64,000 nt of DNA from Propionigenium maris DSM 9537 (GTDB lineage Bacteria; Fusobacteriota; Fusobacteriia; Fusobacteriales; Fusobacteriaceae): positions 1 through 64,000 of the forward strand of contig NZ_BSDY01000010.1 of NCBI RefSeq assembly GCF_027925155.1, read 5' to 3'. The notes beneath the pieces are model-generated. The model saw nothing but the letters and a program-made list of their open reading frames with translations. It ran no database searches and was not told where the DNA came from. The stretch's first letter is position 1. Each line of letters starts with the position of its first letter. A program made the translations under genes and the position numbers. This document shows, piece after piece, positions 54,271 through 61,488 of the stretch.

Positions 54271-54482
54271 TCATTTCTTGTCATGACACAAGAAACGAAC
54301 CAAAGAAAGTCTAGTCCTGCGCAATGTCTACTTAAGCAAGTTGTTAATATACGACCTTTGAGAGCTACAATCTTCTTTTTAAGAGGTACAACATATTGCG
54401 TAACAGTCGATAAACTTAATTAGTTTAACGGTCTAGTAGGTTTAAAAAGTACAAAGCTACATCGACTACTTCGGACATCTTA
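54271..54482. repeat. Intergenic hairpin repeat, family 1, copy D (inside pot operon)
   Basis: Left hairpin TTTCTTGT...ACAAGAAA plus CGAACCAAAGAAA, then the family core TACAATCT, GTCGATAAACTTAATT, GGTCTAGTAGGT and TACAAAGCTACATCGA. Its outer arms differ from the other copies. It starts two bases after the potC stop, and a short piece of family 2 (CGACTGCAGAT) follows at 54546. Confidence 0.75.
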
Positions 54483-54619
54483 AAAAAATATAATCTCTAA
54501 TAAAAATGTGATGATTCTTAGGTTTATAGAGAAGTATTTGAATGGCCGACTGCAGATAGCTTTTAGGATAGACAATTGAAAATTAAAGAAGAAAAAATAA
54601 AGAATGGAGGAAAAAGATT

Positions 54620-55642
54620 ATGAAGAAGATATTATTGGTACTATTTACCCTTGTTCTGCTTACAGCGTGTGGCGGAAGCAAGGAGAAGAAGAATGAGCTT
54701 TACCTGTTTAATTGGTCGGACTATATCCCAGATGAGCTGATAACTAACTTTGAGACTGAGACTGGGATCAAGGTTATAACGGACTACTTCTCATCCAATG
54801 AGGAGATGTATGCCAAGGTAAAGGCCGGAGGAGCTGGATATGATATCGTGGTTCCGTCTACAGACTACGCAGAGATCATGATGAACCAGGGGATGTTAGA
54901 GAAGCTGGACAAGTCTAAGCTGTCTAATATAGATCAGCTAAATGAGGAGCTGGCTTCCAAGATCGTATTTGACAAGGAACACGACTATGTGATTCCTTAC
55001 GCTGTGGGAGCTACTGGAATAGCTGTAAATACTAAGTATGTAGAGGACTACCCTAAGTCATTTGATATCTACAACAGAGAGGATCTTAAGAACAAGATGA
55101 CTCTTCTAGACGACATGAGAGAGGTAATGGCAAGTGCTCTTATTATTGCAGGACACTCACCAGAGTCTTCAGACCCTGTAGACCTTGCAGATGCCAAGGA
55201 GATCATTTTAGGATGGAAGAAGAATATCCTGAAGTTTGATACTGAGAGCTTTGGTAAGGGGTTTGCCAACGGAGAGTACTGGGTAGTGCACGGTTACTAT
55301 GAGAATATCATAGCTCACCTAACAGATGAGCAGGCTGAGAATGTGGACTTCTTCCTGCCGGAGAAGGGAGCTCAGATGTATATCGACAGTATGGCTATCC
55401 TTAAGGGTGCTAAAAACGTGGAGAATGCCCACAAGTTTATCAACTACATCCACAGACCAGATGTATATGTACAGATAGTTGATTACCTTGAGACTCCGTC
55501 TATCAATAAGGGAGCAGCTGAGATAAGGGAGACTACACCAGTTTATACAGTAGAGGATCTGGCTCATGCAAGTCTTATGAGGGACCTGGGAGAGGCTCTT
55601 GCGGTTCAGAGTGAGACATGGAATGAAGTTCTAACGCAGTAA
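54620..55642 (+). CDS. potD: Polyamine-binding lipoprotein PotD
   Basis: Extracytoplasmic polyamine receptor of the pot system. Lipobox LLTAC (Cys17), then ELYLFNWSDYIPDELITNFE, the standard PotD opening. GAGGAAAAAG site before the ATG. It is separated from potC by the repeat copy and ~80 bases, so it may be transcribed from its own promoter; promoter not resolved. A terminator follows. Confidence 0.97.
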   Translation: MKKILLVLFTLVLLTACGGSKEKKNELYLFNWSDYIPDELITNFETETGIKVITDYFSSNEEMYAKVKAGGAGYDIVVPSTDYAEIMMNQGMLEKLDKSKLSNIDQLNEELASKIVFDKEHDYVIPYAVGATGIAVNTKYVEDYPKSFDIYNREDLKNKMTLLDDMREVMASALIIAGHSPESSDPVDLADAKEIILGWKKNILKFDTESFGKGFANGEYWVVHGYYENIIAHLTDEQAENVDFFLPEKGAQMYIDSMAILKGAKNVENAHKFINYIHRPDVYVQIVDYLETPSINKGAAEIRETTPVYTVEDLAHASLMRDLGEALAVQSETWNEVLTQ

Positions 55643-56302
55643 AGCCCCACATATATTAAAAAATCTAAAGAAGTCTTAGTGATAAATAAGAGTAATAAAT
55701 GTTGGTTGATAGAAAAAAAGATGTCCTTTGGGGCATTTTTTTTGTAATAAGGAATTATTGAAGATATACTTTCGATTACAGGAAGTGCTAGAATAACACA
55801 GAAAACAATAAAAAAATGATAAAAATGAACTAAATATACAAAATTATAGATGGAAGAGAGACATAAAATAATAGAATTAAATTTTAAATCATAGTGAAAA
55901 AATATGATGAAGCGCAATATTTTCTTTAAAGTAAAGAGGAGGGCAAAGGGGCTTAGTAATAAAGTGGGTGACAAGATTAAAAAATTGAAAAAACGTGAAA
56001 GGTGAATAGGTGAGATAGTTGCCTTTATTGGAAATAAAGGTTTAAATAGAGAATTGAGTAGAATAGAAACTCATTTTTAGAATATTATAGTTATACCTTA
56101 GAGGTTTTGAACGGATAAAAAACAAAAAAAGGTTCTAGACAGTTTTGTACTTAAAAATACATTAAAAGTTTAGAATATTAGAAAAAATAGGCTGAAGAAG
56201 GGGAAAATAAATTTTGTAATAGAGGAGTTTTCTGATAAAATATTAAGGTTAAGTAAAATATAGAAGAATTAGCTATATAAATGTAAGTAAGGGAGGGATA
56301 AT
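55643..56302. other. Terminator plus AT-rich spacer before the polysaccharide genes
   Basis: The only clear element is the potD terminator (55713-55743). Beyond it ~550 bases are very AT-rich with no confident gene; a short basic frame near 55904-56005 (starts MKRNIFFK) cannot be decided. This marks the change to the more AT-rich polysaccharide cluster. Confidence 0.45.
55713..55743 (+). terminator. Terminator of potD
   Basis: ATGTCC/GGGCAT stem around TTTG, then eight Ts. Confidence 0.65.
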
Positions 56303-57094
56303 ATGGGGGAACCTTTAGTTAGTATTATAATGCCATGTTATAATGTTAAAAAGTTTTTAGAGGAAGCGATTGTAAGTGTATTGGAGCAGACCTATAAAAA
56401 TTATGAACTGATTGTAATAGATAATGGGTCTACAGACGGAAGCCTTGATATTATTCACAGGTATGAAATAGAACATGAAAAAATAAAGATCTTTAAGGCA
56501 GATAAGAATCGAGGGGTAGTGGGAGCAAGGAACATAGGTATAAGAGCAGCTCAGGGGAAGTATATTGCTTTTCTTGACTCAGATGATGTTTGGCACTCAG
56601 ATAAACTTTCCAGACAGATAGGATTCATGGAGGAAAATGCAATCAACCTAAGCTGTACCAACTATAATATTATCTCTGAAGAGGGGGATGATATTTTGGA
56701 TTTTATCCTGAGGGTTAAAGAGATAGATCATAAAGAAAACCTTAAATATAATCATTTGGGGTGTTCCACGGTAGTTTACAATCAGGAGACGCTTGGAAAG
56801 CAGTATTTCTTCAAGAAAGCAAAGTATAAAGAGGATTATGGATTGTGGCAAAAAATACTAAAAAATGGAGAAAAAGCTCATGTATGTGAGAAACCACTGG
56901 TAAAATACAGGTTGAGGGAGAATTCAATATCGGCCGACAAGGTGAAGATGGCAAGGGAGCAGTGGAGATTTTACAAGAGAGTAGAGGGGTTTGGGAATGT
57001 GAAAACGGGCTACTACTTCTCAGCTTACACTCTTAAGAATATAGGAAAGAATCTAAGTATAAAATTTAAAAATAGATTTAATGGAAAGGGATAA
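56303..57094 (+). CDS. Family 2 glycosyltransferase
   Basis: A cytoplasmic or membrane-bound inverting glycosyltransferase, 263 residues. The N-terminus reads SIIMPCYNVKKFLEEAI, with VIDNGSTDGS, GARNIGIRAAQGKYIAFLDSDD (in part RNIGIRAAQGKYIAFL) and DYGLWQKIL, all standard GT-A landmarks. GGGAGG precedes the ATG. It is first in the surface-polysaccharide cluster, two bases before the export permease gene. Confidence 0.92.
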   Translation: MGEPLVSIIMPCYNVKKFLEEAIVSVLEQTYKNYELIVIDNGSTDGSLDIIHRYEIEHEKIKIFKADKNRGVVGARNIGIRAAQGKYIAFLDSDDVWHSDKLSRQIGFMEENAINLSCTNYNIISEEGDDILDFILRVKEIDHKENLKYNHLGCSTVVYNQETLGKQYFFKKAKYKEDYGLWQKILKNGEKAHVCEKPLVKYRLRENSISADKVKMAREQWRFYKRVEGFGNVKTGYYFSAYTLKNIGKNLSIKFKNRFNGKG

Positions 57095-57096
57095 TT

Positions 57097-57885
57097 ATGT
57101 TAAGGACAGTTAATAGATTTATAGGGGATTTAAAAAAATATAAGGAATATATAATTTATTCAACAAAATCAGATTTAAAAAGACAGGTAGCAGGAACACT
57201 ATTCGGATATTTGTGGTGGCTGCTGGATCCACTTCTTCATATGTTTGTATATACTATCTTAGTTACAATTATTTTTAGAAGGGACCAGCCAGCGTTCCCT
57301 CTCTTTGTATTTTGTGCATTATTGTCTTGGAAGTGGCTTACTAGTTCTCTGGGAAGTAGTACCACCTGCATAAAAAGAAAGGCTGGAATTATTAGACAGA
57401 TCTATCTTCCTAAATTTGTTCTGCCGCTTATAGATGTTGCGACTAACTTTGTAAAGTTTTTATTTGGGATCATCATTTTATTAATGATGATGGGGATATA
57501 TAGAATTACTCCAACATGGCATATGCTCGAAATAGTTCCAATTTTAATTGTCAACTTTCTTTTTATCTATGGTATTAGTCTTAATTTTGCACATGTTGGA
57601 GCACTGTATTCTGACTTTAAAAATGTAATAAGTCATATGTTGCGTTTGTGGTTTTATGTCTCTCCAGGGATATATAGTTTATCCAGAATACCAGAGAAAT
57701 ATAGGTGGGTATGGAAGTTAAACCCAATTACCTCATTTTTTGAAAGTTATAGAAATGTGTTTATGTATGGAGCACCTCCTATGTATAAAGAGTTGGCAGT
57801 ATGGTCAGTAGTAAGTATAATTATTCTTTTTGCAGGGATACATAAGATTTATAAATTTGATAAGAACTATGCTAAGGTGGTTTAA
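57097..57885 (+). CDS. Polysaccharide-export ABC permease (Wzm/ABC-2)
   Basis: Inner-membrane subunit that moves undecaprenyl-linked glycan. Six spans and the ABC-2 motifs AGTLFGYLWWLLDPLLHM, RKAGIIRQIYLPKFVLP and a C-terminal LNPITSFFESYRNV. Size (262) fits O-antigen or teichoic-acid exporters. It is paired with the ATPase gene two bases downstream. Confidence 0.92.
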   Translation: MLRTVNRFIGDLKKYKEYIIYSTKSDLKRQVAGTLFGYLWWLLDPLLHMFVYTILVTIIFRRDQPAFPLFVFCALLSWKWLTSSLGSSTTCIKRKAGIIRQIYLPKFVLPLIDVATNFVKFLFGIIILLMMMGIYRITPTWHMLEIVPILIVNFLFIYGISLNFAHVGALYSDFKNVISHMLRLWFYVSPGIYSLSRIPEKYRWVWKLNPITSFFESYRNVFMYGAPPMYKELAVWSVVSIIILFAGIHKIYKFDKNYAKVV

Positions 57886-57887
57886 GA

Positions 57888-58619
57888 ATGGATAAAAATA
57901 TTATAGAAGCAAGAAATCTTACGTTAGAATATACTCTTATAAAGAGAACCGATTTGAAAAGAGGGATAATGGGGGCTTTAAAAAAGCATTCAGAAAAGAA
58001 AAAGTTTAAAGCTCTAAATGATGTTTCGTTCGAGATAAAGCATGGAAAAAAAATTGGATTAATCGGTTCCAATGGTTCTGGAAAATCCACACTTCTGAGG
58101 ATGCTGGCGGGGACAATGGCTCAAGATAGTGGAGAGCTGAAGATAGACACGGAATCGGTATCCCTTATGGCTTTGGGAGTCGGTTTTGAAGGTGAGCTGA
58201 GCGGCAGAGAAAATATATATATAAATGGATTACTATTAGGATATTCTAAGGCTCAGATAGATGAAAAGCTAGAGGAGATAATTGAATTTTCAGAGCTAGA
58301 GGGATTTATAGAAAATCCTATAAAGACTTACTCTTCAGGGATGAAATCTAAACTTTCCTTTGCCATTGCAGCTCATATAGAGCCTGAGCTTCTCCTTATA
58401 GACGAGATATTCAGTGTGGGAGATGCGAAGTTTAGAAAGAAGAGTGAAGCTAAGATAATGAGCTTAATTCATGATGAAAGAACAGTGGTAATGGTATCTC
58501 ATAATATGGGGATTCTAGAGAGACTTTGTGATGAGGTAATCTGGTTGGAAAAGGGTAAGATAAAGATGCAGGGTGAGGCTAAAAAAGTTTTAGAAGAATA
58601 TAAGCTCGAAAATAAATAG
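57888..58619 (+). CDS. Polysaccharide-export ABC ATPase (Wzt, short form)
   Basis: ATPase partner of the permease. Walker A LIGSNGSGKSTLL, signature YSSGMKSKLSFAIA, Walker B LLLIDEIFSVGD and a SHNMGILERLC helix. At 243 residues it ends after the nucleotide-binding domain and lacks the C-terminal carbohydrate-binding module of the Wzt type that senses chain ends; termination would need another partner. Confidence 0.92.
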   Translation: MDKNIIEARNLTLEYTLIKRTDLKRGIMGALKKHSEKKKFKALNDVSFEIKHGKKIGLIGSNGSGKSTLLRMLAGTMAQDSGELKIDTESVSLMALGVGFEGELSGRENIYINGLLLGYSKAQIDEKLEEIIEFSELEGFIENPIKTYSSGMKSKLSFAIAAHIEPELLLIDEIFSVGDAKFRKKSEAKIMSLIHDERTVVMVSHNMGILERLCDEVIWLEKGKIKMQGEAKKVLEEYKLENK

Positions 58620-58629
58620 GAGGAGAATT

Positions 58630-59394
58630 GTGGTCATTTATATAACCTCAGAGAAAAAAGACCTTTTACAATCTACGACAGCTCTATTAAGTTTCAAAGA
58701 GTCTCTACCCAATAGTGGAATAAACTACTATCTATTTACAGAAAAAAGTGAAATAAAATCAGAGGTACTTCAGAGGATCAGTAACTTCGGGATTGATATA
58801 TTTGACTTCAAAGAGTTAAAAAGTGAGACTTACTTTTCGGATAGTAAGTTAGGAATTTTAGAGAAAGTAGCGTTAACAGTTCCAATTTTTGCTCTAAATA
58901 AAGGTTATGACTATTCTGTAAAAATCACTAAAGACACCCTTTGTAAAGGCAAAATTAACGAGCTAAACTTACCTAAAAGAAAGATTGTGTTCGCTGCTGG
59001 GAAGTCAGAAAATACACTCTTAGATCATACAGAAAATAATATTTTTTACAAAGACCGGTATAAAATTGGGAAAAAAACTCAGGAAAAAATAGCGATAAAG
59101 ACAGAGCTTATTATTATAAATAACCTGCAATATGCAAAGTATGATATAGTGAAAAAAATAAATGATGTAGTGGAGAATGCAATCAATGTAAAAAATGGAA
59201 ACAATGTTGAAATGATTCTGAATATGGTTATAGGCTTTTACTCCATCCCTTTTAAATATATTAATACTTTTAACTTTGTTAAAATTGCAAAAGAAAGAAA
59301 TAAAATAATAAAAACTTTGGAAAAGCTTCATATTCAAAGAAAAATTATGGTTAAATTCTTCTTTGAAAGAATATGGAAAGGCAGGGGAAAGTAA
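58630..59394 (+). CDS. Protein of the polysaccharide cluster, unknown family
   Basis: Starts at GTG after GGAGGAG. About 254 residues with an initial VIYITSEKKDLL strand-turn and a basic C-terminal tail. It looks like an alpha/beta protein of glycosyltransferase size with no membrane segments, but I could not find a DxD or other clear donor-site motif; assignment to a glycosyltransferase family is a guess. Confidence 0.45.
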   Translation: MVIYITSEKKDLLQSTTALLSFKESLPNSGINYYLFTEKSEIKSEVLQRISNFGIDIFDFKELKSETYFSDSKLGILEKVALTVPIFALNKGYDYSVKITKDTLCKGKINELNLPKRKIVFAAGKSENTLLDHTENNIFYKDRYKIGKKTQEKIAIKTELIIINNLQYAKYDIVKKINDVVENAINVKNGNNVEMILNMVIGFYSIPFKYINTFNFVKIAKERNKIIKTLEKLHIQRKIMVKFFFERIWKGRGK

Positions 59395-59395
59395 T

Positions 59396-60481
59396 ATGAA
59401 AATTTTATTTTTAGCTACTTCTAATATTAATGCTGTTGGTGGAGATACAGTTCAGCTTTGTGCTAATATGAATATGTACGCTCAAGAAAATGAAGTTCAT
59501 TACTTTTCCAGGTACAAACTTTATCATTCGGCAAACATAGAGGGGCTTTGTGAGAACATAGAGATGATTTTTCCTACAATAGAGCATGAAATTAATGAAT
59601 TTTCTCTGAGTATTTCAAAATATATTAAGTACGCTGAGAGAATTGATGAAGAAGAAAATTTTGATTGGCTGTATGTAAGAGGCTCTGAACTTATAAAAGA
59701 GATTACTAAAGGGTCAAGATTAATTGAAAAAACAATAGTATATATAACAGACTATGAAACGTTGGAAGAAGAGGAATATATCAAAATTTTTAAAAAAGCC
59801 AGACTAATAAGGTGCCAAAGTAAACAACATATGAATATGTTAATTGAAAAGTACGGTGTTAAAAAAGATCAAGTTTTTGTCTCTCCTCCTATTTTAGAAC
59901 CGATACCAGACATTTATAAGCAATCGAGAAGTTATGATATTGCTTATATAGGAAAAGTTCATAGGGACTGGAAGGTAGATGAATATCTAGAAATTCTTAA
60001 ATTAGGAAAATATAAGGGCGCTCTTGCTTATTCAAGATTTTCAAAATATAGTGAGGATGAAATAGTTAAATTTGAAAAAGAGTTAGACTATCTAAAAGAA
60101 AACTGTGGACTTTTAGCTTTTAAAGGTATAAGTCGTGAGGAGTCATTGGAGCTTGCCTCACGAGCTAAAATAGGATATGCTTTTAGAAGTGAAAAGATAG
60201 ATAATGAAAATTCATTTGAAATATCTTCAAAACTTTTAGAGTACTGTGAATTAGGGGTGGTACCGGTGTTACGCCGAACAGCAATTCACGAGGAAATTTT
60301 TGGGGAAGAGTTTATAGGATATTGCGAAGATTTAGAAGAATGTAAGGAAAAAATAGAGACAATCTTGAACCTAGATGATTTTACATTAAAAAAAATTAGG
60401 TCAAAGTTAAAAGAAAATGTGAAATTGTTTTATGTAAATGCTGTTTATGAAAATATTAAAAGGTCACTGATAAGTATTTAA
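59396..60481 (+). CDS. Family 1/4 glycosyltransferase
   Basis: A GT-B type enzyme, about 361 residues. The N-terminal domain starts KILFLATSNINAVGGDTVQL and the second has YDIAYIGKVHRDWK and SSKLLEYCELGVVPVLRR with the EX7E-like donor site. I begin at the ATG after GGGGAAAGTAAT; the frame extends 11 codons further without support and overlaps the previous gene. It is highly AT-rich. Confidence 0.82.
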   Translation: MKILFLATSNINAVGGDTVQLCANMNMYAQENEVHYFSRYKLYHSANIEGLCENIEMIFPTIEHEINEFSLSISKYIKYAERIDEEENFDWLYVRGSELIKEITKGSRLIEKTIVYITDYETLEEEEYIKIFKKARLIRCQSKQHMNMLIEKYGVKKDQVFVSPPILEPIPDIYKQSRSYDIAYIGKVHRDWKVDEYLEILKLGKYKGALAYSRFSKYSEDEIVKFEKELDYLKENCGLLAFKGISREESLELASRAKIGYAFRSEKIDNENSFEISSKLLEYCELGVVPVLRRTAIHEEIFGEEFIGYCEDLEECKEKIETILNLDDFTLKKIRSKLKENVKLFYVNAVYENIKRSLISI

Positions 60482-60525
60482 ATGAAAACAACATACAAAG
60501 AAAAAATATGAATAAGGAGTGGAAA

Positions 60526-61488
60526 ATGATAAAACCTTTGGACAAGATATATGAGGCATATTTTAATAGTATGGGTGAAAAATTTGGAGAAAAAGTAAGA
60601 AAAAGAATACATTGGATCTGTCAAAAAGCAGAAGGAGAAAAAATACTGGATATTGGTTGTTCTCAAGGAATCGCTAGCATTCTTCTTGGAAGGGAAGGAA
60701 AATCAGTTTTAGGTTTGGATTTATTAGAAGAATCGATAGAATTTGCTAAAGAAATGCTTGCAAAAGAGGAGTCCACTACTAAAGAAAGGGTCATCTTTAA
60801 AAGTGAAAATTTTATGAATTTTGACTTTAAAGATGAAAAATATGATACGATCCTTTTAACAGAAGTATTAGAGCATGTTACAGATCCTAAAAGGTTTGTA
60901 GATAAGGCGAAAATGTTACTTAAAAATAATGGGAGAATGGTTGTTACTGTTCCCTTTGGAATAAATGATTATTTTGATCATAAAAAAACTTATTATGTAA
61001 ATGATATTTTAGAGCTTATTCCTGATGATTTTGAAGTAAAAGATCTGAATATTATGGGGAGCTGGGTAGGAGTAGTTGCTAAAAAGAGTTCTAATAAAGA
61101 GAATAGTTTAGAGTATAAATATTTCTTGAAGAAAGCAGAAGAGGGATTTTTTACTCAAGAGCAAGAACTTTTAAAGTTTAAAAAGAGACTTCAAAAAAAT
61201 ATTAGTGTATTAAAAGAAGAAAAACAGCTTTCTGAAAGGAAGTTAGAAAAATTAGAGGTTTTAGAGAAAGCCAATGAAACCCTCGAAAAAAAGTTAGAGA
61301 AAGCCAATAAAGAAATTGAGAAATTAAAGTTGGAGCAATTAAAGCTACTTAACTCAGAAGAGAAAGCTTTGCTAGAGCTGAAGAAGGTAGTCAAAAAAAA
61401 TAATATTTTATCCAATTCTAAGCTAGGAAGATTAACAATAAAGTACTGGGACTTCAGAAATAATATTAAGAAAAAGAGAGGCTTGTAA
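60526..61488 (+). CDS. SAM methyltransferase with C-terminal coiled coil
   Basis: Residues about 1-190 are a class I methyltransferase (ILDIGCSQGIAS motif I, VLEHVTDPKRFVDKA in the middle); residues about 205-290 are a Lys/Glu coiled coil with LEKANETLEKKLEKA heptads, then a basic C-terminal helix. In O-antigen clusters exported by an ABC transporter, WbdD-type enzymes use a methyltransferase plus coiled coil to cap the glycan and measure its length. This one lacks the WbdD kinase domain. Start is the ATG after AAGGAGTGGAAA; the next gene overlaps its stop (TAATG). Confidence 0.82.
   Translation: MIKPLDKIYEAYFNSMGEKFGEKVRKRIHWICQKAEGEKILDIGCSQGIASILLGREGKSVLGLDLLEESIEFAKEMLAKEESTTKERVIFKSENFMNFDFKDEKYDTILLTEVLEHVTDPKRFVDKAKMLLKNNGRMVVTVPFGINDYFDHKKTYYVNDILELIPDDFEVKDLNIMGSWVGVVAKKSSNKENSLEYKYFLKKAEEGFFTQEQELLKFKKRLQKNISVLKEEKQLSERKLEKLEVLEKANETLEKKLEKANKEIEKLKLEQLKLLNSEEKALLELKKVVKKNNILSNSKLGRLTIKYWDFRNNIKKKRGL

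Noticed and set aside
55606-55974. 122-codon hydrophobic minus-strand frame
   Set aside because: It overlaps the potD 3' end and terminator, and its Phe/Leu/Ile content only reflects AT-rich DNA.
55904-56005. Short basic frame of about 33 codons
   Set aside because: Reading frame near its end is uncertain and there is no ribosome site; not called.
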